A DNA stretch of 41,632 bases, taken from an uncultured Bacilli bacterium (lineage in GTDB: Bacteria > Bacillota_I > Bacilli_A > RF39 > UBA660). Position 1 is the first letter of the stretch; every line of letters begins with the position of its first letter. The position numbers were made by a program, and so were the translations under genes. The notes beneath the pieces were generated by a model. The model searched no databases and was not told the DNA's origin. It saw only the letters and a list, made by a program, of their open reading frames with translations. Shown piece after piece: positions 7,642-15,169 of this stretch. The stretch is taken from contig CAKOLG010000012.1 of the NCBI GenBank assembly GCA_934096175.1, positions 1 to 41,632 on the forward strand, given 5' to 3'.

Positions 7642-8268
7642 ATGAATAATCTAACGCCATTTTACAATACTTTTTATTGGGCACTAAAAAATTCCTGGCC
7701 GATGCTTACTCTTTTTGTAGTCATAATTGTTATAATAAAAGTAGCTCACACACTCATTAATCATGAAAGACTTATTTTTTACAAAGAATTTTATAATCTT
7801 TTAGCAATCATTTATTTTCTAATGTTGTATTATCTTCTTCTAAGTACTGAAAATGCAGCAAGCGGGATAAATTTAATACCTTTTAAAGAAATGACCAGAT
7901 ATTCTATCGGTTCAAAACTTTTTTACTATAACGTTATTGGTAATATTGTATTATTTATTCCTTTTGGTATATTTATTTCTGATTATTTAAAAGCTAAAAG
8001 AATCTCCCATATTTTAATTGTCTCAACTCTAATAAGTTTAACAGCTGAGTTAATTCAATATAATATAGGTCGTGCCTTTGATGTTGATGACATAATTTTA
8101 AATGTTGTTGGTGCTATTTTAGGCTTTATGGTTTACATAAGTATTCAAGCAATTAAACAACATTTGCCAAGATTTTTGCAAAATAATATATTTTATAATA
8201 TAATAGCAATTATTATTCTTATTGCCGTAATAATTTTATTTGGCAGTATATGGGGGTTAAATTTATGA
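7642..8268 (+). CDS. VanZ-family membrane protein
   Basis: A 208-aa integral membrane protein with about five TM segments and VanZ signatures: NLIPFKE (about 75), NVIGNIVLFIPFG (about 97-109) and LTAELIQYNIGRAFDVDDIILNVVG (about 133-157). VanZ homologues in glycopeptide-resistance clusters give low-level teicoplanin tolerance, but the role of most chromosomal copies is unknown. It lies between yqfD and ybeY, where phoH and pgpH usually stand. Its TGA overlaps the ybeY ATG (ATGA). Confidence 0.88.
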   Translation: MNNLTPFYNTFYWALKNSWPMLTLFVVIIVIIKVAHTLINHERLIFYKEFYNLLAIIYFLMLYYLLLSTENAASGINLIPFKEMTRYSIGSKLFYYNVIGNIVLFIPFGIFISDYLKAKRISHILIVSTLISLTAELIQYNIGRAFDVDDIILNVVGAILGFMVYISIQAIKQHLPRFLQNNIFYNIIAIIILIAVIILFGSIWGLNL

Positions 8269-8711
8269 AAAAAAGAAACTATGATATTGAAAGTAACGGT
8301 CTTTATAAAGACTACGACTACCTTTATGAAGTACTAGATTACACCTTAGAACATGAAAAAATAGCTAATGCCATATTTTCTATTATATTTGTTGAAGACG
8401 AAGAAATTCATAAATTAAATAGAGATTATCGTGGCGTTGATAGGATAACAGATGTTATTTCGTTTGCATTTGAAGATAATGAAGATATAGTGTATAATGA
8501 TATTCGTGTTCTCGGTGATATTTATATATGTATTCCTCAAATGAAAAGACAGGCAGTAGATTATGGACACAGTGAAAAAAGAGAGTTATCGTTTTTAGCA
8601 GTACATGGTCTTTTACATCTCTTAGGATATGACCACATGACTAAAGAAGACGAACAAAAAATGTTTTCTTTACAGGAGTTGATTTTGAATGACAAAAATA
8701 TCAAGAGATGA
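8265..8711 (+). CDS. ybeY: Endoribonuclease YbeY (rRNA maturation)
   Basis: A 148-aa metal-dependent RNase for 16S rRNA 3'-end maturation and ribosome quality control. The zinc motif HGLLHLLGYDH (about 115-125) has all three histidines. RVLGDIYI and the DYRGVDRITDVISF region are typical. The start at 8265 uses SD GGGGGT within the end of the VanZ gene; an ATG five codons upstream contains that SD. It overlaps dgkA by 23 nt. Confidence 0.96.
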   Translation: MKKRNYDIESNGLYKDYDYLYEVLDYTLEHEKIANAIFSIIFVEDEEIHKLNRDYRGVDRITDVISFAFEDNEDIVYNDIRVLGDIYICIPQMKRQAVDYGHSEKRELSFLAVHGLLHLLGYDHMTKEDEQKMFSLQELILNDKNIKR

Positions 8712-9090
8712 TATAAAAAAAAGAGGTTTTAAAAGATTTATTAAAAGTTTCGGATATTCTATAGACGGATTAAAATATGCTTATAAATATGAGCAGAGTA
8801 TGCTAATACACGTTATAGCTACCATAGCAGTAATAACAGTTAATTTATTACTTAAAGTAACAGGAATGGAATGGTTAATTACACTTTTAGCTATCGGAAT
8901 GGTTTTATCTGCTGAATTAATAAATACTGCCATTGAAGCAGTGGTAGATTTAGTTACATTGGAAATTCATCCTTTAGCAAAAATTGCCAAAGATTGCGGA
9001 AGTTCCGCAACTTTTGTACTAGCATTAATGGCCGCTGCAATTGGCTTAGTGGTTTATGTACCATATTTAATAAAATTATTAGGAGTATAA
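8689..9090 (+). CDS. dgkA: Undecaprenol/diacylglycerol kinase (DgkA family)
   Basis: A 133-aa three-TM lipid kinase. In Gram-positives it phosphorylates undecaprenol to recycle the cell-wall lipid carrier. The catalytic and metal-binding stretch AELINTAIEAVVDLV (about 75-90) is intact. A cytoplasmic basic N terminus (KKRGFKRFIKSF) and helices at about 38-57, 59-78 and 107-127 fit the fold. SD AGGAG lies in the end of ybeY. The order ybeY-dgkA-era is conserved in Firmicutes, though cdd is absent here. Confidence 0.94.
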   Translation: MTKISRDDIKKRGFKRFIKSFGYSIDGLKYAYKYEQSMLIHVIATIAVITVNLLLKVTGMEWLITLLAIGMVLSAELINTAIEAVVDLVTLEIHPLAKIAKDCGSSATFVLALMAAAIGLVVYVPYLIKLLGV

Positions 9091-9091
9091 A

Positions 9092-9982
9092 ATGAAAAGT
9101 GGATTCGTAAGTTTAATAGGACGCCCTAATGTTGGCAAATCGACGCTCCTAAATAGTATAATTAATCAAAAAATTGCCATTACTTCCAATAAACCTCAAA
9201 CTACCAGAAATATCATTCAAGGTATTTATAATGACCCTGGGTACCAAATTGTTTTTGTTGATACACCAGGTATTCATAAACCATTAAATAAATTAGGAAA
9301 ATTTTTAAATAAAGAAGCAGAAAGTTTAACAAAAGATGTAGATGTAATACTATTTGTTGTTGATGCCCAAGCTGGCTTAGGTGCAGGAGATAAAAAAATT
9401 ATCAGTACTTTTAAGGAAGAAAACATTCCAATAATTCTTGTTTTAAATAAAATTGATAAATTATCAGACGTTGAAATATTAAAAGCCATCAATGATTACA
9501 AAGATTTATACAATTTTAGCGAAATAGTTCCTATTTCAGCTTTAAAAAAAGACAATGTTGCAACATTGTTAGAATGTATAAAAAAATATTTAACAGACAA
9601 CATGAGATATTTTGACGAAGATATGGTAACTAGTAGTAGTTTGAACTTTTTAGTTAGTGAATTTGTTCGTGAAAAAATATTTAGAATGACAGAAGAAGAA
9701 ATACCCCACAGCATAACTTGTATAACTACTAAATATGAAGAAAAAAAAGATATTGTAAACATTTCAATAGATATAATAGTAGATCGTGATTCAATTAAGA
9801 AAATTATCATTGGTAAGCAAGGCTCACTACTAAAATCAGTAGGAATCGAAGCGCGAAAAGATATTGAAAAACTAATTGGTAAGCAAGTATACCTCGAATT
9901 ATACGTTAAAACAATCAAAAACTGGCGTGACAAAGAAAGATACCTTGCTGAGCTTGGTTTTGATAAAAATGATATAATGTAA
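9092..9982 (+). CDS. era: GTPase Era
   Basis: A 296-aa essential GTPase that binds the 3' end of 16S rRNA and checks 30S assembly. The G1 motif is GRPNVGKST (10-18). Switch region PQTTRNIIQGIY, G3 DTPG, G4 NKID (about 121-124) and G5 SAL follow. The C-terminal KH domain (about 200-296) has the IIGKQGSLLKSVG loop. The length is standard. It starts 2 nt after dgkA, with SD TTAGGAG at the end of that gene. Confidence 0.98.
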   Translation: MKSGFVSLIGRPNVGKSTLLNSIINQKIAITSNKPQTTRNIIQGIYNDPGYQIVFVDTPGIHKPLNKLGKFLNKEAESLTKDVDVILFVVDAQAGLGAGDKKIISTFKEENIPIILVLNKIDKLSDVEILKAINDYKDLYNFSEIVPISALKKDNVATLLECIKKYLTDNMRYFDEDMVTSSSLNFLVSEFVREKIFRMTEEEIPHSITCITTKYEEKKDIVNISIDIIVDRDSIKKIIIGKQGSLLKSVGIEARKDIEKLIGKQVYLELYVKTIKNWRDKERYLAELGFDKNDIM

Positions 9983-9995
9983 TGAATAAAATTTT

Positions 9996-10038
9996 AAAAA
10001 AGTACCCAATATATTTATAAGAAAGGTGGTACTTTTTT
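9996..10038 (+). other. Hairpin with SD in its loop, abutting the yqzL start codon
   Basis: An 11-bp stem AAAAAAGTACC (9996-10006)/GGTACTTTTTT (10028-10038) closes a 21-nt loop that holds most of the SD GAAAGGTGG. The ATG of the small gene follows at 10039 without a gap. It could be an intrinsic terminator for era, an attenuator, or a translational control element for yqzL-recO. Confidence 0.6.
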
Positions 10039-10119
10039 ATGAATAAAAAAGAAGCTTGGGAAATATTTAAAAAAACAGGTAAAATAGAATATTATTTAGA
10101 ATATAAAAAAAATAAATAG
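10039..10119 (+). CDS. yqzL: YqzL-like micro-protein
   Basis: A 26-codon gene between era and recO, exactly where B. subtilis has yqzL. The protein starts MNKKEAWEIFKKTGKIEYYL, with the YqzL pattern W-x-x-F-x-x-T-G-x-I-x-x-Y-L, and ends with a lysine tail. B. subtilis YqzL is about 47 aa, so this one is trimmed. SD GAAAGGTGG lies 9 nt upstream in the loop of a hairpin. Function unknown. Confidence 0.8.
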   Translation: MNKKEAWEIFKKTGKIEYYLEYKKNK

Positions 10120-10131
10120 AAGTGATAAAAT

Positions 10132-10863
10132 GTGATAAGTAAAATTGAAGGAATTATAATTACTGAAACCCCTTATGGTGAAAACTCAAAAATAATAAAT
10201 ATTTTAACGCCAACCCACGGAATGGTAGGGGTAATGTGCACCAATGCCAAGAGTATCAAAAATCCCTTACGTGTCAAAACCTTAAAATTTACTTATGGAA
10301 ACTTCCATTTAAAATACAATGAAAATAAATTATCTAAATTAATAGATGTTGATATTATAGATAATTTTACAAATATTAAAACTGACTTCACTTTAATAAC
10401 ATACGCTTCATACTTAACAGAATTAACTTATCAAGTTGCCAAACAAAATGACAACTCTAATATTTTTGAAATATTTATAAATAGCTTAATCAAATTGAAT
10501 GAACACCAAAATCCGCTAATTATAACAAATATAGTAGAATTAAAATATTTAGCGTACTTAGGTGTGCCGTTAAACCTAGATTCTTGTATTAAATGTGGTA
10601 ATAAAACAAAAATTGTTACCCTTGACCCAGATGAAGGCGGATTCATTTGCCAAAATTGTTATACTAACGAAAAAATTCTCTCCCCTAAAAGCATTAAATT
10701 AATACGTATGTATTATCTAGTAGATATCAAATCCATTACTAAAATAAGTGTAAAAGAAGAAACTTCTAACGAAATTAATTACTTTTTAGAAAAATTTTAT
10801 GAAAGATATACAGGTTTATATTTAAAAAGCAAAGCTTTTTTAAAAAATGCTTTAAAAAATTAA
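10132..10863 (+). CDS. recO: DNA repair protein RecO
   Basis: A 243-aa RecO, which loads RecA on SSB-coated DNA with RecF/RecR. The N-terminal OB fold (1-80) contains GIIITETPYGENSKIINILTP. A helical C-terminal part has a four-Cys zinc knuckle: CIKCG (about 149-153) and CQNCY (about 173-177). The start is a GTG at 10132, placed by AGAAGTG and by family N termini; the ATG just before it is out of frame. It is 12 nt after yqzL. Confidence 0.94.
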   Translation: MISKIEGIIITETPYGENSKIINILTPTHGMVGVMCTNAKSIKNPLRVKTLKFTYGNFHLKYNENKLSKLIDVDIIDNFTNIKTDFTLITYASYLTELTYQVAKQNDNSNIFEIFINSLIKLNEHQNPLIITNIVELKYLAYLGVPLNLDSCIKCGNKTKIVTLDPDEGGFICQNCYTNEKILSPKSIKLIRMYYLVDIKSITKISVKEETSNEINYFLEKFYERYTGLYLKSKAFLKNALKN

Positions 10864-10906
10864 ATAATGAATTATCTTTAAGGTAATTTTATTCTATAAA
10901 TAACTA

Positions 10907-10935
10907 TTGCTTCTTATTTTATTTTTTGCTATAAT
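10907..10935 (+). promoter_or_regulatory. Sigma-A promoter of glyS
   Basis: TTGCTT (10907-10912) and TATAAT (10930-10935) are 17 nt apart. The expected start near 10942 sits just before the first conserved T-box bases, which fixes the leader at about 150 nt. Confidence 0.8.
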
Positions 10936-10941
10936 GCATGT

Positions 10942-11064
10942 ATACAAGCGATGAAGGGCTTTGGCAACCACGAGCTATATAAATAAAGTTGATTTCTTCT
11001 AGAAATAAGTAGGATGGAACCGCGGATAAAATATTCGTTCCTACATATTTTTAGAAGTTTTTTT
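10942..11064 (+). promoter_or_regulatory. Glycine T-box leader (shortened Stem I) with terminator
   Basis: The T-box sequence TGGAACCGCGG is perfect at 11015-11025. The antiterminator pairs GTAGGA (11009-11014) with TCCTAC (11039-11044), plus GCGGATA with TATTCGT. The competing terminator pairs CTTCT (10996-11000) with AGAAG (11053-11057) and ends in T7. A glycine specifier GGC followed by A (10963-10966) lies in a small loop closed by GGCT/AGCT (10957-10960, 10973-10976). The CGAGCTAT that follows resembles the 3' strand of Stem I in B. subtilis glyQS. Only about 70 nt precede the T-box, so the distal Stem I is missing. Uncharged tRNA-Gly should switch on glyS. Confidence 0.92.
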
Positions 11065-11089
11065 CATCGCGAAAGAAAGAGGGAAATAT

Positions 11090-12469
11090 ATGGAAAAAAT
11101 AAACATGGAAGACATAGTAAACTATTGCAAACAATATGGTTTCATTTTCCAAGGAAGTGAAATTTATGGTGGTTTATCTAATACATGGGATTACGGACCA
11201 TTAGGTCGTGAATTAAAAGAAAATGTTCGTCGTGCTTGGTGGAAAAAATTTATTCAAGAAAATCCTTATAATTACGGACTAGACTCTGCTATCTTAATGA
11301 ACCCAGAAACTTGGGTTGCGAGTGGTCACGTAAGCAATTTTAATGACCCATTAATTGATTGTAAAAAATGCAAGAGCCGTCATCGTGCTGATAAGTTAAT
11401 TGAGGCCTTTACAAACGGTGAAGAAACTGGTGATGGTTGGTCAAATGAAAAAATCGAAAACTATATCAAGGAAAATCATATAACTTGTCCAAAATGTGGC
11501 TCTACTGATTTTACACCTATACGCAAATTCAATTTATTATTTGAAACTCATCAAGGTGTAACAGAAGACACTAAAAGCAAAGTTTATCTTCGCGGTGAAA
11601 CAGCTCAAGGAATCTTTGTTAATTTTAACAACGTGCAAAGAAGTATGCGTGCTAAATTGCCTTTTGGAATTGGTCAAACTGGTAAAAGTTTTAGAAACGA
11701 AATAACTCCTGGTAATTTTATTTTTCGTACAAGAGAATTTGAACAAATGGAGTTAGAATTCTTTTGCAAACCTGAAACAGACTTAGAATGGTTTGGCTAT
11801 TGGAAAAATTATTGTATAGACTGGCTAAAATCATTAGGTATCAAAAGTAGCAATTTAAGATATCGTGACCATGCCAAAGAAGAATTATGCTTTTATAGCA
11901 AAGCAACAACTGACATTGAATTCTTATTTCCTATGGGTTGGGGTGAGCTTTGGGGAATCGCCGACAGAACTGATTATGATTTAGGTGTTCATATGCAACA
12001 TTCTGGACAAGACTTAAGATATCTTGATCCTGAAACAAATGAAAAATATTTACCTTTTGTAATAGAACCATCTTTAGGCTTAGATCGTGCAATATTAGCT
12101 TTCATTACAAATGCCTATGAAAAAGAAACTTTAGATAATGGTGAAACTCGCGAGGTTTTAAAAATACATCCTGCATTAGCTCCAATAAAAGCAACAATAT
12201 TACCTTTAATAAAAAAAGTTCACGCTAGTAAAGCAATGGAAGTATACGCCAAACTTTGCAAACAATTTATGGTTTCTTACGACGAATCAGGTTCAATAGG
12301 CAAAAGATATAGACGTAATGATGCTGTTGGAACACCATTTAGTATCACCGTTGACGATGAGACGATTGAAAATAATACCGTTACAATTCGAGATAGAGAT
12401 ACAATGGAACAAATAAAACTAAATATTGATGAAGTAAGCACTTACATTAAAGAAAAAATAGATTTTTAA
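11090..12469 (+). CDS. glyS: Glycyl-tRNA synthetase (single-chain, alpha2 type)
   Basis: A 459-aa class II synthetase charging tRNA-Gly, of the homodimeric type also used by mollicutes, archaea and eukaryotes rather than the alpha-beta GlyQS of Bacillus. Motif 1 lies around WDYGPLGRELK. Motif 2 is FRNEITPG...FRTREFEQMELE (about 200-220), and motif 3 GLDRAILAF (about 331-339). Cys pairs CKKC (about 91-94) and CPKC (about 134-137) may bind zinc. The C-terminal anticodon-binding domain begins near 365. SD GAGGGA is upstream. Expression is under the T-box. Confidence 0.97.
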   Translation: MEKINMEDIVNYCKQYGFIFQGSEIYGGLSNTWDYGPLGRELKENVRRAWWKKFIQENPYNYGLDSAILMNPETWVASGHVSNFNDPLIDCKKCKSRHRADKLIEAFTNGEETGDGWSNEKIENYIKENHITCPKCGSTDFTPIRKFNLLFETHQGVTEDTKSKVYLRGETAQGIFVNFNNVQRSMRAKLPFGIGQTGKSFRNEITPGNFIFRTREFEQMELEFFCKPETDLEWFGYWKNYCIDWLKSLGIKSSNLRYRDHAKEELCFYSKATTDIEFLFPMGWGELWGIADRTDYDLGVHMQHSGQDLRYLDPETNEKYLPFVIEPSLGLDRAILAFITNAYEKETLDNGETREVLKIHPALAPIKATILPLIKKVHASKAMEVYAKLCKQFMVSYDESGSIGKRYRRNDAVGTPFSITVDDETIENNTVTIRDRDTMEQIKLNIDEVSTYIKEKIDF

Positions 12470-12484
12470 CGAATCTATTTTTTT
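12453..12484 (+). terminator. Terminator after glyS
   Basis: AAAAAATAGATT/AATCTATTTTTTT stem overlapping the glyS stop codon. A second, weaker hairpin (12511-12530) follows in otherwise featureless AT-rich spacer before sepF. Confidence 0.8.
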
Positions 12485-12615
12485 ATACAAAAAAATTATT
12501 CAAAATTTTCTTTCTTTTTCGCAAAAGAAAACAATAAAAAAGCTTTAAATATATTGAATAATTTAAAATAATTAGTTATAATTAAAAAGTAAAGTATAAT
12601 ATAGGAGGCATTTAT

Positions 12616-13017
12616 ATGGCATTTAGTATAAAAAAAATATTTGAATCAGATGAAGAAGACAATCAAACTTTAATGGGGACAGAAGACGAATATTATAAAA
12701 ATGATGGAAGCGAAAATGATAACTCAAGTAACAAAATGATTTTATTAGAACCACGCGCTTATTCAGAAAGCCAGCAAATTGCTGACCATCTAAAAAGCAG
12801 AAATAGTGTCGTAGTTAACTTAAAAAGAGTAACTTCAGATCAAGCAAAAAGAATTATTGACTTTTTAAGTGGTTGCATATATGCTATTGGAGGAACCATG
12901 CAAAAAGTAGGCGTTGGCATTTATCTTTGTACACCAAAAAATGTTAATGTTCAAGGAAAAATTAGTGATGAGAACAGTAAAGATAAAGACAACGGTGAAG
13001 AAGAAATAGAATGGTAG
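12616..13017 (+). CDS. sepF: Cell-division protein SepF
   Basis: A 133-aa SepF, the FtsZ-bundling and membrane-tethering septum protein. N-terminal MAFSIKKIFE is the likely membrane-binding helix. An acidic linker (15-40) leads to the SepF core (42-115): LLEPRAYSESQQIADHLKSR...VVVNLKRV...AKRIIDFLSGCIYAIGG. An acidic tail closes it. SD TAGGAGG. Followed 30 nt on by divIVA, as in the Firmicute ylm operon; the rest of that operon is not here. Confidence 0.95.
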   Translation: MAFSIKKIFESDEEDNQTLMGTEDEYYKNDGSENDNSSNKMILLEPRAYSESQQIADHLKSRNSVVVNLKRVTSDQAKRIIDFLSGCIYAIGGTMQKVGVGIYLCTPKNVNVQGKISDENSKDKDNGEEEIEW

Positions 13018-13047
13018 TTTAATTTAACTTGCTAAATGAGGTGAGTC

Positions 13048-13482
13048 ATGAAAAAATTTAGTATATCATTAAACGGTTATGATAAAGTTGAGGTTAACAA
13101 ATTTGTTAATGAAGTAACTAAAGAGTATGAAAGTATGCTTAATAAAATGAAAAGCAAAGATAAAGAAATCGAACTACTCAAAGAACAATTAGCGTATTAC
13201 AAAGGACTTGAATCAACTTTAAATAGAGCAGTATTAGTTGCTGAAGACTCATCAAATCAAATGAAGAAAATAGCAAAGGAAGAAGCAAAAAATATTATTG
13301 AAGCAGCCAAAAAAAATGCATCTCATATTATAAACGATGCACTAATTAAAGCCCAAAAAACTGAGCTCGAAGCAGATGAAATTAGAAGAAGTTTAAAAAT
13401 ATATAAAACTCGTATCAAAAAAGCAATTGAAGAACAGTTAATCATTGTTGACGACGTCGATAATATAGAAATTGATAAATAA
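13048..13482 (+). CDS. divIVA: DivIVA-domain cell-division protein
   Basis: A 144-aa DivIVA homologue that marks negatively curved membrane at septa and poles. The N-terminal lipid-binding domain contains FSISLNGYDKVEVNKFVNEV (4-23), followed by two coiled-coil stretches (about 30-65 and 75-140). It is slightly shorter than B. subtilis DivIVA (164 aa). SD GAGGTGAG precedes the ATG. It is probably in one operon with sepF. Confidence 0.9.
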   Translation: MKKFSISLNGYDKVEVNKFVNEVTKEYESMLNKMKSKDKEIELLKEQLAYYKGLESTLNRAVLVAEDSSNQMKKIAKEEAKNIIEAAKKNASHIINDALIKAQKTELEADEIRRSLKIYKTRIKKAIEEQLIIVDDVDNIEIDK

Positions 13483-13507
13483 AGTAAACGTGCAGTTTAC
13501 TTTATTT
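13477..13507. terminator. Bidirectional terminator between divIVA and sigK
   Basis: A 13-bp perfect stem AAATAAAGTAAAC/GTTTACTTTATTT with a 5-nt loop has A/T tails on both sides. It contains the stop codons of both convergent genes. Confidence 0.9.
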
Positions 13508-14188
13508 ATTTTTATAAAACTCTCTTAATAATTTCATTAACGCTCTTTTTTCTATTCTTGAAACGTAACTGCGTGATATTTTTAACTCTCTAGCAATATC
13601 TTTTTGAGTATACTCTTCATTATTAAACAAACCGTATCTTTTAACAATTATTTCTTTTTCTCGATTATTTAAAACATCTAAATATTTCATTAACAATTCA
13701 ATATTAATATTATTATGAATTTTTGTTGCTAAATCCATCTCATTATCTGGTAAAACATCTAGTAAAGAAATCTCATTACCATCTTTATCCAATCCTATAT
13801 AGTCATTTAAACTAATATCATTATTATATTTTTTATTTGATCTAAAAAACATTAAAATTTCATTTTCTATACATCGAGCAGCATACGTTGTTATTCTAAT
13901 TTTCTTATCACTATTAAAACTGTCAATTCCCTTAATCAGACCTATTGTTCCAATACTTATCAGATCATCTGTGTCTTTATACTTGCTCTCAAACTTTTTT
14001 ACTATATGCGCAACTAATCGCAAATTATGCTCTATAAGTTTATTACGTGCGACTTTATCACCAGCTTCCATAAGCCTTATGCATTCATTTTCTTCCTCAA
14101 GCGAAAGTGGTGCAGGAAAAACATTATTAGAGTAACTACCTGTAAAACAAAAGAAACCTTTCAATATATTAATTAAATTCCAAAACAT
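13502..14188 (-). CDS. sigK: Sporulation sigma factor SigK (with pro-sequence, uninterrupted)
   Basis: A 228-aa late mother-cell sigma factor. The N terminus has a hydrophobic pro-sequence (ILKGFFCFTGSYSNNVF) like pro-SigK, which SpoIVFB cleaves next to the SY pair. Region 2 includes IEHNLRLVAHIVKKFE and DLISIGTIGLIKGI, then TYAARCIENEILM. Region 4 ends ISRSYVSRIEKRALMKLL. The gene is in one piece, with no skin-like insertion. Start at the ATG at 14188: SD GGGTGA is 5-6 nt away, while the GTG at 14197 overlaps that SD. Confidence 0.95.
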   Translation of the reverse strand: MFWNLINILKGFFCFTGSYSNNVFPAPLSLEEENECIRLMEAGDKVARNKLIEHNLRLVAHIVKKFESKYKDTDDLISIGTIGLIKGIDSFNSDKKIRITTYAARCIENEILMFFRSNKKYNNDISLNDYIGLDKDGNEISLLDVLPDNEMDLATKIHNNINIELLMKYLDVLNNREKEIIVKRYGLFNNEEYTQKDIARELKISRSYVSRIEKRALMKLLREFYKNK

Positions 14189-14283
14189 TTTAATCACCCA
14201 TATTAAAATATATTTTAAATAATAAAAACTATTTCAATAAATGAGCAAAAATGTTATAATCAGTTTACAGGGATTGTGATGGT

Positions 14284-15165
14284 ATGAAAAAAATAGTTAA
14301 GTCAATTTTACTAGTTTTGATTATATTACTTAGCTGTTCATGCAATAAAAAAGAGTATAAACTAATTGAACTAACCAGCAACGAACTTTTAAATCACCTT
14401 TTAAAAGACAATAGCAGTATTACATTCGTTACTTACAATGATGAATTGGAAAATAATGATGATTTTATTACAAATGTTCAAAAAGTTTCAAAACGCGCTA
14501 AAGAAAATATTTATTACCTCGATATCAATCATATAAGTGCCAATGACAATTTAGTTCTCTATGAAATAATGGGTAATGATTTTCAAGGTCTACGTTACTA
14601 TGTTTATCAAAATGGAAAATTTATTATTCAAAAAAGTTATAGTGATTTTACAACACTATTTAATGATTTAAATGGTAAAAAATATAAAGATGAACCTAAA
14701 TTGACTAGTGATGAAGACAAAAAGAAATACTTAGACAGTGCAGCACTTGCATATGAAGAAGGAAAAATATCTTCTGCTTACGATTTATTAAATATGGCTT
14801 GGACACTCAATGAAGCTAAAAAAACATATCAAAATAACAACTTATATAACATAATTAACGAGTGGGAGAGTTACGAAGTAAGTGCTGATGGCAAATCTTT
14901 AACATATACAAAAATAATGTTCTACTCATTTAGTGACACTATGTATATTGCAACCAAAACAGATAAAGTAGATGGATTTCAAAAACCTAGTATGTTAGAT
15001 TATAAATCATATAATTATTATATTAAAGATAATTACATATACTTAGATGAAAAAAATAATGGAAATTATAAAAAAACATATTTAATTGATTACTTAGATA
15101 ACGAATATTTAACAATAACAAAACGCAACCAAACTTACAAATTTTTTGCATTAAAAGAGGAGTGA
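14284..15165 (+). CDS. Uncharacterised lipoprotein, possibly thioredoxin-fold
   Basis: A 293-aa secreted lipoprotein. The signal peptide (1-17) runs into LLSCSC, so Cys18 (or Cys20) would be lipidated. Residues about 45-140 (SITFVTYNDE...YYLDINHIS...RYYVYQNGKFI) read like a thioredoxin fold, but the CxxC is absent. The C-terminal half (150-293) has repeated Tyr-rich strands and no recognised domain. A TATAAT at 14255-14260 lies just upstream. It is 4 nt ahead of another lipoprotein, so the two are probably co-expressed. Confidence 0.75.
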   Translation: MKKIVKSILLVLIILLSCSCNKKEYKLIELTSNELLNHLLKDNSSITFVTYNDELENNDDFITNVQKVSKRAKENIYYLDINHISANDNLVLYEIMGNDFQGLRYYVYQNGKFIIQKSYSDFTTLFNDLNGKKYKDEPKLTSDEDKKKYLDSAALAYEEGKISSAYDLLNMAWTLNEAKKTYQNNNLYNIINEWESYEVSADGKSLTYTKIMFYSFSDTMYIATKTDKVDGFQKPSMLDYKSYNYYIKDNYIYLDEKNNGNYKKTYLIDYLDNEYLTITKRNQTYKFFALKEE

Positions 15166-15169
15166 TACT

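Noticed and set aside
13502..14188. Possible skin-type interruption of sigK
   Set aside because: The gene is continuous from pro-sequence to region 4, so no recombinase-dependent joining is needed.
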